A DNA stretch of 64,000 nucleotides from Candidatus Omnitrophota bacterium (GCA_003485765.1 DNHS01000035.1:129314-193313); one strand, 5' to 3'; shown: positions 49,450 to 58,740, counted from the first letter of the stretch. Notes: generated by a model not told the origin, from the letters alone. Made by a program: numbers and translations.

Positions 49450-50333
49450 AACTTTTAATTATCGGAGCTTCAGGGGTTCTTGGAAGCAGGTTATATAACG
49501 ATGCAATAAAAAATAAATGGAACGTTCTGGGAACATATTGTTCTCATGAATGCGAGGGGCTTTTTTATCTGGACGTAAGGGATAAAGCGAGCCTTGAAAA
49601 AGTATTTAATTTTTTTCGTCCTGAAACAGTAGTAATGGCCGGCGGAATTACAGATGTAGACTTATGCACGTTAAAACCCAAGCTTGCTATGGATGTGAAT
49701 ATAAAAGGTACGATGAATCTAGTAAAAAAGACAAAAGAGTATGACGCAAGATTAGTATATGTTTCAACTGATTATGTATTTGACGGAGAAAACGGGCCGT
49801 ATAAAGAAAATGACAAACCAAACCCTATAAACATGTACGGCAGGACAAAACTGGAAGCGGAAAATATAATAAAAAGTAAATTGAAAGATTGCTTAATAGT
49901 GCGCACTGCGCAACTTTATGGAGTAGCGGAGCGAAGCTCCGCGCAAAACAGTAATTTTACGCTGAAAATAATTCACAATATGAAGAGCGGCAAAAATGTA
50001 TACGCAGCAGATGATTTATATTCTACGCCTACTTACGCAGGATCTCTTTCTGAAATAATAATAAAACTTATAGAGAAAAAGGCCAAAGGCGTTTATCATG
50101 GCGCAGGGGCTGAATTTTTAAACCGATACGATTATGTCAATAAAATAGCCGATATTTTCGGGCTTGATAAGAGATTGATACAAAAGGTCAAACTGAAAGA
50201 TTTAAAGCTGAAGGCAAAGCGTCCTAAAAAAGGCGGCTTAAAAATTGATAAAGTGGTTAAAGGAAAGATTGCTAAACCCTATGATTGCAAAACAGGCCTT
50301 GCTTTTTTGAAAAAAGACATGTCTTATGCTTGA
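49446..50333 (+). CDS. RmlD-like sugar-nucleotide reductase with a small palindromic insert
   Basis: A 295-residue extended SDR: '[18 protein letters not shown]' (about 3-20), '[14 protein letters not shown]', '[20 protein letters not shown]' (about 102-121), '[13 protein letters not shown]' (YxxxK, Tyr near 129). It is of the RmlD family but distant from the gene at 5238. After 'RTAQLYGV' the residues AERSSAQN are encoded by a hairpin (GCGGAGC-gaa-GCTCCGC, 49926-49942) which is probably inserted. It likely reduces a keto-deoxysugar nucleotide, following the aminotransferase in an ATGA overlap. Confidence 0.82.
   Translation: MKLLIIGASGVLGSRLYNDAIKNKWNVLGTYCSHECEGLFYLDVRDKASLEKVFNFFRPETVVMAGGITDVDLCTLKPKLAMDVNIKGTMNLVKKTKEYDARLVYVSTDYVFDGENGPYKENDKPNPINMYGRTKLEAENIIKSKLKDCLIVRTAQLYGVAERSSAQNSNFTLKIIHNMKSGKNVYAADDLYSTPTYAGSLSEIIIKLIEKKAKGVYHGAGAEFLNRYDYVNKIADIFGLDKRLIQKVKLKDLKLKAKRPKKGGLKIDKVVKGKIAKPYDCKTGLAFLKKDMSYA
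49926..49942. repeat. 17-bp GC-rich hairpin in the RmlD-like gene
   Basis: GCGGAGC, loop GAA, GCTCCGC, read in frame as part of [10 protein letters not shown]-rich against AT-rich flanks, with the GAAGC/CTTCG core seen in other elements of this window. Confidence 0.6.
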
Positions 50334-51258
50334 TATAAAATGCGATATTATCATACCTATCTGGAATGAATGCGAACTTTTGCGGAAGTGTATAGCCAGC
50401 ATCGAAAAAAATACAGCTCTGTCTTACAGGATTATATTGGTGGACAATGCTAGTTATCCGGAAACGGCTTTATATCTCAAGGGGTTGTCAGAAAGTAATA
50501 AAAATCGCATAATCCTGATACGCAACGAAGAGAACCTTGGTTTTCCAAAGGCAGTGAATCAAGGGATAGAGTTTTCCGGCGCAGCCTATCTTTGTGTCCT
50601 CAATAGCGACACCGAAGTTTACAAAGGCTGGCTTGAAGAGATGATGCGAGTCAGTGAAAGCGCTCTAGATATAGGCATAATCAATCCCTCCAGCAATAAT
50701 CTTGGCCAGCCAGAGCCTTTAAAAGGTTTTTCCGGTCAATGGATCGAGATGTCGTCTTGTATCGGTTTTTGCATGTTGATAAAAAGAGAAGTGTTTGAAA
50801 AGATAGGCAAATTTGATGAGATATATAGTCCTGGAAACTTTGAAGATACTGATTTTTCAAGGAGAGCCATAAAGGCAGGTTATAAATGCGTTATGGCAAA
50901 AGGCGCTTATGTATATCATGCGCAAAACACAGGTTTTAAGAAAAGAAAAGACTGGGATGAAAAGTTTAAAACAAATCTGGAAATATTTAATAAACGATGG
51001 GGAAAGGTTAAAAGAATAGCTTATATTCTTAAAGATACAAGAGAGGATGCGTTAAGGGCTGTTGAAGAGAGCATTAAAGGTTTTCTGAAATCCGGGGATT
51101 GGGTTTATGTTTTTATCAAAAAAGGCTCTATGAGGCCTGATCTGAAAGAGCATTGTTCGCTGCGTATTTTTGAAATAGAAAGATTTCTATTTAATATAAA
51201 AGTTTTATGGCATATAGCAGCTCGTAAAAAGAAATTCGATAAAGTTATAAAATCTTGA
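50326..51258 (+). CDS. GT2 family glycosyltransferase (rhamnosyltransferase-like)
   Basis: A 310-residue protein. 'CDIIIPIWNECELLRKCIAS' (about 5-24), 'ILVDNASYPETALYL', 'NLGFPKAVNQGIEFSGAAYL' and 'VLNSDTEVYKGWLEEM' (about 90-105) are the GT2 A-fold of the kind found in rhamnosyltransferases (WbbL-like); 'SPGNFEDTDFSRRAIKAGYK' has the ED base motif. The C-terminal 80 residues look like an extra domain of unknown role. It overlaps the RmlD-like gene by 8 bases, in keeping with a deoxysugar donor. Confidence 0.9.
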   Translation: MLDIKCDIIIPIWNECELLRKCIASIEKNTALSYRIILVDNASYPETALYLKGLSESNKNRIILIRNEENLGFPKAVNQGIEFSGAAYLCVLNSDTEVYKGWLEEMMRVSESALDIGIINPSSNNLGQPEPLKGFSGQWIEMSSCIGFCMLIKREVFEKIGKFDEIYSPGNFEDTDFSRRAIKAGYKCVMAKGAYVYHAQNTGFKKRKDWDEKFKTNLEIFNKRWGKVKRIAYILKDTREDALRAVEESIKGFLKSGDWVYVFIKKGSMRPDLKEHCSLRIFEIERFLFNIKVLWHIAARKKKFDKVIKS

Positions 51259-51262
51259 TTTT

Positions 51263-51664
51263 ATGGAAAACCAGAAAAGAATAATTATAATTTCAGAAGC
51301 GGGATGGCAGGGCGCAAGGCAGTTATCCATTGAGCTCTCAAAAAAAGGAATAATGGCAATCGTTCTTATTAAGGGAAGGCTTGGCAGGCACGAAAGAGAT
51401 ATGATTACAAAGTATATGGGAATTAAGAACATATTTATATCTCAGAAACTTTTTGCTGTTTTAATGTTTGCATATATTTTATCCCTGGCTATTTGTTTTA
51501 AACCTATGGTTATTTTTGTAACAAAGGAAAAAACAGAAAAAACAATTCTTAAATTGGAAAAGTTTTTTAAAAATATTCATTTGGCAAGATTAAAGGAGTC
51601 AGAAAATTATTTTAGCGTATTTGATTTAAATATGGGGCTCGTTGATTATAGGAGTTATTTATAG
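51263..51664 (+). CDS. Small hypothetical protein, Rossmann-like N-terminus
   Basis: A 133-residue protein I do not recognise. The start 'RIIIISEAGWQGARQLSIEL' looks like the first strand and helix of a Rossmann or GT-B fold. A hydrophobic stretch, 'LFAVLMFAYILSLAICFKPM', lies near residues 62-81. It might be the remains of, or a short partner to, the glycosyltransferase encoded five bases downstream. No catalytic motif seen. Confidence 0.6.
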   Translation: MENQKRIIIISEAGWQGARQLSIELSKKGIMAIVLIKGRLGRHERDMITKYMGIKNIFISQKLFAVLMFAYILSLAICFKPMVIFVTKEKTEKTILKLEKFFKNIHLARLKESENYFSVFDLNMGLVDYRSYL

Positions 51665-51669
51665 ATTTT

Positions 51670-52530
51670 ATGAATATAGCTATTATTTTTGACATATTGA
51701 GAGCTGATACAATAGGCATATATTATGAAAAGGCTTTCAGGGAGCTAGGGCATGGCGTAGACCATTTTCAGACAGATGAAATGCATAAGATAAATAAAAA
51801 ATATGATATGTACTTGTGCATAGATGACGGCCTCAATAGAGACGCTATCCCAAAGAGTTTATTTCCCAAGGTTTTTTATGCCATAGACGTGCATTTGCCG
51901 GCGCCTGAACGGAAAATACGGAAGAAAGTTTTAAACAAAAGTTATGACCTGGTATTTACGCCTGCCCAGTGGTGGATTAATCAGATGAAGGGTATCTCAC
52001 CTGTTGAAATTATATGGATGAACCAGGGGTGTGATCTGGATATACATAAGAGATTAAATGTGGAAAGGAATTATGACATAGGTTTCGTAGGGACCGACGG
52101 CGGAGTGCCTAGGAAATTTTATCTTCAGGAAATAAGGGAAAGGTATCCCAATAATTTTATCGGAACGGCTGATTACAAGGATATGTCCAGGATTTACAGC
52201 GCATCCAAGGTAGGTTTTAGCTTACCTATACGTTTAGAATACCTGACTCTCAGAAATTATGAAATCATGGCGTGCGGCGCAATGCTTTTGATGAAAAGAT
52301 TAAGAGACGACAGCGCTGAGAGGCTCGGATTTATAGATAAAAAGCACCTTGTTATATTTGATGGCCCAAAAGATTTATTTGAACTTTTAGATTATTATCT
52401 GAAGAACAAAGATGAGAGAGAAAGAATAGCAGAAAACGGATATCGTCTCGCTATTGAAAAACATACTTATCTTCATAGGGCAAGAGAGATAGTGGATATT
52501 GTGAAAGACAGGTTTCATCTGTGTGATTAA
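51670..52530 (+). CDS. CgeB/Glyco_trans_1_2-like glycosyltransferase
   Basis: A 286-residue protein. 'TIGIYYEKAFRELGHGVDHF' (about 15-34), 'FVGTDGGVPRKFYLQEIRER' (about 141-160), 'PIRLEYLTLRNYEIMACGAM' (about 187-206) and the C-terminal 'YRLAIEKHTYLHRAREIVDI' are typical of the CgeB-like / Glyco_trans_1_2 group: a short GT4 relative with the R-N-Y/F-E motif. Sugar and acceptor unknown. Follows the small hypothetical gene by 5 bases. Confidence 0.83.
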   Translation: MNIAIIFDILRADTIGIYYEKAFRELGHGVDHFQTDEMHKINKKYDMYLCIDDGLNRDAIPKSLFPKVFYAIDVHLPAPERKIRKKVLNKSYDLVFTPAQWWINQMKGISPVEIIWMNQGCDLDIHKRLNVERNYDIGFVGTDGGVPRKFYLQEIRERYPNNFIGTADYKDMSRIYSASKVGFSLPIRLEYLTLRNYEIMACGAMLLMKRLRDDSAERLGFIDKKHLVIFDGPKDLFELLDYYLKNKDERERIAENGYRLAIEKHTYLHRAREIVDIVKDRFHLCD

Positions 52531-52582
52531 GGATATGAAAGTTAATGACACTATTGTAATCTAAATTATAGGAGAAATTGGT

Positions 52583-53440
52583 ATGTCCCTTATTAGCAGG
52601 TTCAAGAGCAGGTATAAGGATTTACAAAAAATAACCAAAGTTTTCATACAACAACCACAGCTAAGCTTTAAGCGGTTGACCAAATTACCTGCAAATTTAC
52701 GCGGCTTTAACTATTCTCAAGAATGGCAACCCTCTGCTGTCACTAACAAGCAGCCATCTTTTTCTGGTCTACCAGCGGTATCTCAGTCTTCAAACCCCTT
52801 AAAATCTTATATTAATTCCCATAAAGAAGGAAAAGGTATTTTGAAGTGGGACCACTATTTTGATATTTATCATCAGCACTTTAAAAAATTTGTGGGACAC
52901 GAGGTGCATATACTTGAAATTGGAATTTTCAGCGGCGGAAGTCTCGAAATGTGGAGGGATTATTTCGGTTCTAAGTGCCACATCTATGGTGTGGATATAC
53001 AAGAAGAATGTAAAATGTATGAAAACGAATACACAAACATTTTTATAGGCGATCAGGCAGATCGTAAATTTTGGAAATTATTTAAAGATAAAGTTCCTGT
53101 AGTCGATATTCTGATTGATGACGGCGGCCATCAAGCTGAGCAACAAATAGTCACGCTCGAAGAGATGCTTCCTCATCTTTCTCCTGGAGGGATCTATTTT
53201 TGTGAAGACATTCATGGGTCTTACAATGATTTTGCTTCTTATTTACACGGACTAATTAATAGTCTAAATGATATGATTCAGTTGTCAGAATCTGGAATTA
53301 GCCCCACACAATTCCAAAGCTGGATTAAATCGATGCATTTTTATCCGTATGTTACGGTAATTGAAAAAGCCGAGAGGCCTGAAGAAAAAATTGTCGCTAC
53401 AGGACATGGAACTGAATGGCAGCCGTTTTTAAAATTTTAA
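52583..53440 (+). CDS. Class I SAM methyltransferase, MycE/CmcI-like
   Basis: A 285-residue protein. The first 80 residues are basic and of low complexity. 'KGILKWDHYFDIYHQHFKKF' leads into motif I, 'ILEIGIFSGGSLEMWRDYFG' (about 111-130). 'HIYGVDIQEECK' is motif II. 'DILIDDGGHQAEQQIVTLEE' and 'GGIYFCEDIHGSYNDF' match the MycE/CmcI-like group, which O-methylates sugars and uses metal bound by the DD/EDIH acidic residues. A clear AGGAGA site precedes it. Substrate not known. Confidence 0.83.
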   Translation: MSLISRFKSRYKDLQKITKVFIQQPQLSFKRLTKLPANLRGFNYSQEWQPSAVTNKQPSFSGLPAVSQSSNPLKSYINSHKEGKGILKWDHYFDIYHQHFKKFVGHEVHILEIGIFSGGSLEMWRDYFGSKCHIYGVDIQEECKMYENEYTNIFIGDQADRKFWKLFKDKVPVVDILIDDGGHQAEQQIVTLEEMLPHLSPGGIYFCEDIHGSYNDFASYLHGLINSLNDMIQLSESGISPTQFQSWIKSMHFYPYVTVIEKAERPEEKIVATGHGTEWQPFLKF

Positions 53441-53444
53441 ATGT

Positions 53445-54110
53445 ATGAATAAAAAGAAAGATAAACGCGATGATTTTTTAGATCTTGTACCTCGAGGCAC
53501 AAGAAGATTGTTGGATGTAGGATGCGGTTCTGGCGGGCTTTCCATGAGATTAAAGGAAAAAGGCATAGAGGCGGTAGGTGTAGAAAAAAATGAAAATCTA
53601 TGTTCTCTGGCTAAAGAAAAATTAGATACGGTGATTTCAGGGGATGTGGAAAATTTAAAGTTAGATTATCCGGAAGGGTATTTTGATTGTATTATGTATG
53701 CAGATATCCTTGAGCATTTAACAGAGCCTTTAAATATTTTGGAGAAACATAAAATTTATTTACAGAAAGACGGCTGCGTAATAGCGAGTATTCCTAATGT
53801 AAGATATTATAAAATCATCCTGCGTTTAATCCTATCCGGCGCGTGGGATTATAACGATGCTGGAATGCTTGACAGGACTCATGTCAGATTTTTTGGATTA
53901 ATAAATATTATAGAACTTTTTGAAAAAGCCGGTTACGAGATAGTGGAGATCAGGAGGAATGTTATCGCAGCCAGAGGGTTCAGGGTTCTAAATTTTATAT
54001 TTTTTAATAATTTGAAAGATTTTCTTACATATCAATACTATATCAAGGCAAAAAAGAGCGACAACTTGTTGAAAACTTGTACTGATGCCAGAAAGATCTA
54101 TAAGTTTTGA
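53445..54110 (+). CDS. Class I SAM-dependent methyltransferase
   Basis: A 221-residue protein. 'RRLLDVGCGSGGLSMRLKEK' (about 20-39), 'GVEKNENLCSLAK', 'FDCIMYADILEHLTEPLNIL' (about 84-103) and 'SIPNVRYYKIILRLI' are typical of a Methyltransf_23/11 group often near GT2 genes in LPS clusters. 'GMLDRTHVRFFGLINIIELF' is a further mark of that group. Substrate unknown. Confidence 0.87.
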   Translation: MNKKKDKRDDFLDLVPRGTRRLLDVGCGSGGLSMRLKEKGIEAVGVEKNENLCSLAKEKLDTVISGDVENLKLDYPEGYFDCIMYADILEHLTEPLNILEKHKIYLQKDGCVIASIPNVRYYKIILRLILSGAWDYNDAGMLDRTHVRFFGLINIIELFEKAGYEIVEIRRNVIAARGFRVLNFIFFNNLKDFLTYQYYIKAKKSDNLLKTCTDARKIYKF

Positions 54111-54142
54111 TTTCCGGGTTATTATAAAGATCAGAGGTTTAT

Positions 54143-54880
54143 ATGGATGCATTTGAAAATTTAAGGCCAGGAGGGTCAGGTATTTTACCCGAAGAAACGC
54201 ATCCGAAATTTTTCGCAAGACATTTCAGCGCGTATCATTTCGCGCTTCCTCATGTGAAGGATAAGGATGTTCTTGAGATAGGCTTCGGAGATGGGTATGG
54301 TGCGAATTTTCTGGCGGATAGCGCGAGAAGCGTAAAGGCTGTTGACGTTCTGGAAAAGAACGTGGCGCTTGCGGCAAATAAATATAAAAGAAATAAGCTG
54401 GAGTTTAAAAAAACAGATATCACGTATTCAGAATTTGCTGATAATACGTTTGACGCGGTTGTGAGTTTTCAGGTAATAGAGCACATACCTGAAAACGAAA
54501 TCGCCGGATATCTGGAATCCATAAAAAGGGTTTTGAAAAAAGGCGGAAGGGCTTTTATCTCTACGCTTAACCTGGACAAAAACAAAAAACCCAACAGGCC
54601 GTATCCTAAAAACCCTTTTCATATCAAGGAGTTTACATATAAAGAATTTGACCTGTGTATCAAAGAGGTTTTTAATAACTATGAAATAAAGGGCCTTTTT
54701 TATACGACAAAGCTTAGATTTTATGAAAGATTGAAGAAAATAGGCATTTTTAAATTTTTTCCTCCAGGGCTAAATATAGTGGATAATTATTACAAGAGAA
54801 TTACGGTAAATGACTTTACATGGAAAAAGGAAGACTTACAGGCTTGCATAGATTTCATGGCAGTCTGCATAAAAAAATAA
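54143..54880 (+). CDS. Class I SAM-dependent methyltransferase
   Basis: A 245-residue protein. 'LPEETHPKFFARHFSAYHFA' (about 13-32), motif I 'VLEIGFGDGYGANFLAD' (about 42-58), 'KAVDVLEKNVALAANKY' and 'FDAVVSFQVIEHIPENEIAG' (about 104-123). 'NPFHIKEFTYKEFDLCIKEV' is the usual late segment of this class. It has 'AGAGG' in the leader ahead of the ATG. Probably a glycan methyltransferase; the target is unknown. Confidence 0.87.
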   Translation: MDAFENLRPGGSGILPEETHPKFFARHFSAYHFALPHVKDKDVLEIGFGDGYGANFLADSARSVKAVDVLEKNVALAANKYKRNKLEFKKTDITYSEFADNTFDAVVSFQVIEHIPENEIAGYLESIKRVLKKGGRAFISTLNLDKNKKPNRPYPKNPFHIKEFTYKEFDLCIKEVFNNYEIKGLFYTTKLRFYERLKKIGIFKFFPPGLNIVDNYYKRITVNDFTWKKEDLQACIDFMAVCIKK

Positions 54881-54890
54881 GGATCAGGCT

Positions 54891-56531
54891 TTGAAAAAAT
54901 ATCTCACATTAGATTTTGTCTTAATCGCGGCTTTGGTGGTATTTGTCACCCTTCAGCCGTACTTTATGCATGGGATGATAAATTTTTATGAAACAGGAAT
55001 ATATCTACCTCAGATAAATGAGTTTCTTCATGGCAAGGCGTTATATAGAGATGTTTTTGTTTTAAGAGGGCCTCTTGAAATAGTTATGCCGGCCTTACTG
55101 ATGAAGCTTTTTGGGGTACATGTAGGGGCATTGAATGCGTATTTTTATTTTGGTACAGTAGTAACTCTTTTTATATATGCGTTATTTGCGCTGAGGCTAT
55201 ATAAAACAAGAGGTTTTGTTTATCTTTTTGCCATGGTTTTGATAGCCAGGACTTTTCCGTGGTCTTGTTTTAACGTATGGGGTGGAATAAGGTTCGGGCT
55301 GGGTATATTCGGCGTATTGCTGGCTGTAAATTTTCTGAGAAATAAAAAATCTGTGCAGCTTTTATTTTCCGGAATATTAACCAGCTTTGCATTTTGGACA
55401 AGTTTTGAACTTGGCGCGTTCAGTTTTATTTCTATTATAACGGCGCTTCTTTTATGTGGATATGCAGAGATAAAAGACATGCGGGTTGTTTTCAGGTATG
55501 TTTTAATTTATATCGCAGGAAATATTATCGCATCGCTTCCGTTTATTCTTTATTTATTTTTGAATAACGCTTTTTTCTTTTATTTAGATGCAGTATACGT
55601 GGTTTTGACAAAAACGTCAAAGGTGTTTAATCCTGCGTTTTGTTTTGAAACGCCGATGAACCTAAAAGAGTTTATCATGGCGCTCTATCCGTTGAGCCAT
55701 AATTTTAAATACACCCTGCCGTTTTTATTTTATGTTGCAGTATGCGCTTATCTATTGCGGAGATTTGCAAAAAGAAAATTTGATATTTCAGATATTTCAA
55801 TATCTGCGGTGTCAATCTACGGGATTTTATTATATATCAGCACTTTCAGAAACGTAGAAGGCCCTCAATACAGGATGACGCTCCAGCCGCTCTTATTAGT
55901 CATGTTTTTTTATTTGGAGCGGTTTTATATATGGAATAAAGGTTTAAAACAAAGTATTCGCGGATTAAAAAAGGTTTTGGTTATTTTTATTTTATTTGCT
56001 ATTCCGGTATACGTGCTGGGATTTTCTGTAAGTAAATACAGCAAGCGGTTTTTCATTTTTAAGGAAATAAAAGAGGCTATTTTGCACAACAAGCGCGCTG
56101 ATATACCGTATGCAAATCCTGACCCAACCCCTATTAAATCGAATCGCGCTATGGGGATAATCGTGCCAGGTTCTCAGGCCAGAGAAGTAGATGGCGTAGT
56201 AGAATATATAGCTACTCATACTGAAAATAGCGATGCTGTTTTTACTTTTCCAGATCTAGGGTCTTATAATTTTCTGACAGACAGGCCTTCAGCAGGAAAG
56301 TTCTATTGCGCTGAATTATCCTTCATGGATTCGCAATGGTTTGAGGATATGTTTAGGGAGCTTAAAAATACAAAGCCAAAATTTATTATATGCGCTAAAG
56401 AATTTACAAGGCTAAAGCCTTTCATGCCTGATATTGGTAAATATCTGGATAGGATGACCGAATTCTTACGGGAAGACTATAACATAAGGAAGTCATTTGA
56501 AACAGTTAATATATTTGAAAGGAAGATATAA
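54891..56531 (+). CDS. Polytopic membrane protein, GT39-like
   Basis: A 546-residue protein starting with TTG, preceded by 'AAGGATCAGG'. About eleven hydrophobic helices. After the first helix, 'NFYETGIYLPQINEFLHGKA' and 'LYRDVFVLRGPLEIVMPALL' resemble the first extracytoplasmic loop of PMT-like enzymes (Y/H.....G..lYrD.f..rGP). The last 130 residues form a soluble domain ('VVEYIATHTENSDAVFTFPD', 'PSAGKFYCAELSFMD') typical of periplasmic domains of these transferases. It likely transfers a sugar from a polyprenyl donor on the outer side. Substrate unknown. Confidence 0.72.
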   Translation: MKKYLTLDFVLIAALVVFVTLQPYFMHGMINFYETGIYLPQINEFLHGKALYRDVFVLRGPLEIVMPALLMKLFGVHVGALNAYFYFGTVVTLFIYALFALRLYKTRGFVYLFAMVLIARTFPWSCFNVWGGIRFGLGIFGVLLAVNFLRNKKSVQLLFSGILTSFAFWTSFELGAFSFISIITALLLCGYAEIKDMRVVFRYVLIYIAGNIIASLPFILYLFLNNAFFFYLDAVYVVLTKTSKVFNPAFCFETPMNLKEFIMALYPLSHNFKYTLPFLFYVAVCAYLLRRFAKRKFDISDISISAVSIYGILLYISTFRNVEGPQYRMTLQPLLLVMFFYLERFYIWNKGLKQSIRGLKKVLVIFILFAIPVYVLGFSVSKYSKRFFIFKEIKEAILHNKRADIPYANPDPTPIKSNRAMGIIVPGSQAREVDGVVEYIATHTENSDAVFTFPDLGSYNFLTDRPSAGKFYCAELSFMDSQWFEDMFRELKNTKPKFIICAKEFTRLKPFMPDIGKYLDRMTEFLREDYNIRKSFETVNIFERKI

Positions 56532-56533
56532 AG

Positions 56534-57241
56534 GTGCTTAAAAAAGAAATTTCAAAGGATTACGACAGGATTTTTTCAACGCATGGGCTGAGAACAGAAA
56601 CATCGTATTACAGGTGGATTATTTCCATACTGGGAGATATGAATAGCAAAGCGCTTCTGGACATTAGCTGTGGAGAAGGGATTTTGCTGGCTGAGGCGGC
56701 AAAACAAGGCGCAAGGACATTCGGAGTAGACATATCCCAGGAGGCGCTTAAAAGGACGAGAGCGAGCAGCCCTGATTCATGCCTCGCGTTGAGTGACGGC
56801 GAAAAAGTCTGTCTCGGGCCTCGCGCTAAATTTGATTATATAACTTGCCTTGGGAGCCTGGAACATTATAATTATCCTGAGGAAGGGTGCAGGGAGATCG
56901 TCAGGCTTTTAAAGCCTGACGGCAAGGCAGTCGTTGTCCTTCCGAATGAATTCTCAATGCATGTTCTTTTGGATGTTTTATTCAAAGGCAGGTCAGGGGA
57001 TGACGGTTTTCAGATAATCGAGAAACTGGCGAGTTTTGGCCAGTGGAAGAAATTCCTGGAGGCAAATGGCCTGAAGATGTTAAAGGCATACAAGGTTAAT
57101 GAAAGGCCTGTTTTTTGGAGAGATAGGAAAATCCGATCCTTCAGCAAATTTTTAAGAAATCTATGGTTTTATTATTTAACCCCGTTTTATTTCGCAAGGA
57201 CATTTGCATTTTTATGCGAAAAGAAGGATAAATATGTTTAA
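56534..57241 (+). CDS. Class I SAM-dependent methyltransferase
   Basis: A 235-residue protein starting with GTG two bases after the previous stop. 'ALLDISCGEGILLAEAAKQG' (about 41-60), 'GVDISQEALKRTRAS' and 'FDYITCLGSLEHYNYPEEGC' (about 97-116) are the SAM methyltransferase motifs. 'VVVLPNEFSMHVLLDVLFKG' and 'GQWKKFLEANGLKMLKAYKV' follow the pattern of LPS-cluster methyltransferases. The C-terminus is hydrophobic and basic. The next gene overlaps by 8 bases. Confidence 0.85.
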   Translation: MLKKEISKDYDRIFSTHGLRTETSYYRWIISILGDMNSKALLDISCGEGILLAEAAKQGARTFGVDISQEALKRTRASSPDSCLALSDGEKVCLGPRAKFDYITCLGSLEHYNYPEEGCREIVRLLKPDGKAVVVLPNEFSMHVLLDVLFKGRSGDDGFQIIEKLASFGQWKKFLEANGLKMLKAYKVNERPVFWRDRKIRSFSKFLRNLWFYYLTPFYFARTFAFLCEKKDKYV

Positions 57242-58013
57242 AAAGATTTCAGTGGTTACAATCGCAAAAAACGAAGAAGCTAATATTGCCGCGTGTATCA
57301 ATAGCGCGAAAGGCTGGGCAGATGAGCATATAGTAGTGGATGATTTTAGCTCCGATAAGACTGTGGAGATTGCTAAGGCTAATGGCGCTATAGTTTTTCA
57401 GAGAAAGATGGACATAGAAGGCGTTCATAGGAACTGGGCGTATTCCAGGGCGAATAATGAATGGGTATTGAGCCTGGATGCGGATGAAGAAGTGACGCCT
57501 GAATTAAAAGAAGAGATAATGAGGGCGATTCAGTCAGATGATTATGTGGTTTATAATGTTCCTCTTAGGACTTACATAGGGGATTACTGGGTTAAATATG
57601 GCGGATGGTATCCTGGCCGCAAGGATAGATTATTTAAAAAATCAGAATTTAAATATGAAGAAACTGGCGTGCATCCAAGAGTTTTTTATAAAGGCAAATG
57701 CGGCAGGTTAAATAGCGATATTATTCATAAAGGTTATGAGGATTTTGCAGAGCTTTTTAGAGGGCTTAATGGCCAGACTACTTTAGAGGCCCAGAAGTGG
57801 TTTAATGATGGCCGTAAAGTAGGCGTAGGTCTGATACTCTGGAAAGCAACTGACAGATTTTTTAGGACTTATATTGGGAAAAAAGGCCATAGAGACGGCT
57901 TAGTAGGTTTTGTAGTAGCTATGAACAGCGCGCTTTATCAAATCTTCAGCTATGTAAAATACCGGGAACTCAAGCAAAATCTGCCCTTCGGGCAGATTTT
58001 GCGCAGACCCTGA
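57234..58013 (+). CDS. GT2 family glycosyltransferase, WaaE/KdtX-like
   Basis: The ATG at 57234 with 'AAGGA' is preferred over 57204; 259 residues. 'ISVVTIAKNEEANIAACINS' (about 4-23), 'EHIVVDDFSSDKTVEIAKAN', 'RNWAYSRANNEWVLSLDADE' (about 62-81, DAD metal triad) and 'WYPGRKDRLFKKSEFKYEET' are the signature of the WaaE/KdtX group, which adds glucose to LPS core, often next to heptose. The last 10 residues (QNLPFGQILRRP) are encoded by a perfect hairpin (57974-58002) that probably changed the native C-terminus. Confidence 0.88.
   Translation: MFKKISVVTIAKNEEANIAACINSAKGWADEHIVVDDFSSDKTVEIAKANGAIVFQRKMDIEGVHRNWAYSRANNEWVLSLDADEEVTPELKEEIMRAIQSDDYVVYNVPLRTYIGDYWVKYGGWYPGRKDRLFKKSEFKYEETGVHPRVFYKGKCGRLNSDIIHKGYEDFAELFRGLNGQTTLEAQKWFNDGRKVGVGLILWKATDRFFRTYIGKKGHRDGLVGFVVAMNSALYQIFSYVKYRELKQNLPFGQILRRP
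57974..58002. repeat. Perfect hairpin at the 3' end of the WaaE-like gene
   Basis: GCAAAATCTGCCC, loop TTC, GGGCAGATTTTGC: 13-base arms. Partly coding. Followed by a second repeat-like stretch (58006-58054) built of 'GACCCT...' and 'cgaAGGGTC' units, of the style of dispersed intergenic palindromes. Confidence 0.85.
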
Positions 58014-58124
58014 GCAAGGCCGAAGGCCGCGTCGAAGGGTCAAGTCGAAGGGTCAAATTGAGCGCAAAAAGGTTGATATAATTTCCTATACTATTAAGAA
58101 CAGTTTACTGCGAGGCGGAGACAA
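58014..58124. other. Intergenic stretch with repeats and a weak promoter-like site
   Basis: It holds 'gtcgaagggtc' twice (58030-58054), pairing with GACCCT at 58006-58011. TATAAT occurs at 58077-58082, without a convincing -35 at the right distance, so a promoter for 58125 is possible but not well supported. Confidence 0.4.
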
Positions 58125-58724
58125 ATGGAAATAACGAGATTTAAACGCAGGATTAAGGAGCTGTTTTTTCAACGCAGGAAGATGAAAGGAATAGATAAAA
58201 TAGACGGGCATTTTGGATTAAATGAAGGCTATCTTGTTTTTAATATAGCCAAATCCCTTAAAGATAATTCAGTTATACTTGAAATAGGCGCTTTTAAGGG
58301 GAAATCAACCTGTTTTATAGCTGAAGGGATCCGCGCTAAGAATTGCAGTTTTTATACCATAGACCCATGGTCTAATGATGGAATGGCGGGCGGTAGCCAT
58401 GATATTTTTAATGATTTTTTAAAAAATACAGAATTTTATAAGGATAAAATAACGCCTTTGAGGGGTTATTCTTATGATATACGGAAAGATTGGCCGGAAC
58501 ATAGAAAAATAGATTTCTTATGGACTGACGGGGATCATTCTTACAAAGGCGTAACCCGGGATATCCATGACTGGATGCCTCTCGTAAAAAAGAATGGCTT
58601 TGTGTGTTTTCATGATTATAGGGATGAACCTGATGTGAAAAAGGCAGTAGATGAAATAACAAAGAATAGAACAATACGATTCGTAAAAACAGAAGGCTGT
58701 ATTTACATGGCCAGGCGCAATTAG
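58125..58724 (+). CDS. Class I SAM methyltransferase (Methyltransf_24-like)
   Basis: A 199-residue protein: 'SVILEIGAFKGKSTCFIAEG' (about 49-68, motif I), 'FYTIDPWSNDGMAGGSHDIF', 'KIDFLWTDGDHSYKGVTRDI' (about 128-147) and 'NGFVCFHDYRDEPDVKKAVD'. The D-G-D-H and F-H-D motifs are those of Methyltransf_24-type enzymes acting on sugars. It begins with a basic segment (RFKRRIKELFFQRRKMKG). Substrate unknown. Confidence 0.85.
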   Translation: MEITRFKRRIKELFFQRRKMKGIDKIDGHFGLNEGYLVFNIAKSLKDNSVILEIGAFKGKSTCFIAEGIRAKNCSFYTIDPWSNDGMAGGSHDIFNDFLKNTEFYKDKITPLRGYSYDIRKDWPEHRKIDFLWTDGDHSYKGVTRDIHDWMPLVKKNGFVCFHDYRDEPDVKKAVDEITKNRTIRFVKTEGCIYMARRN

Positions 58725-58740
58725 ATCTTAAAGAGGGAAA

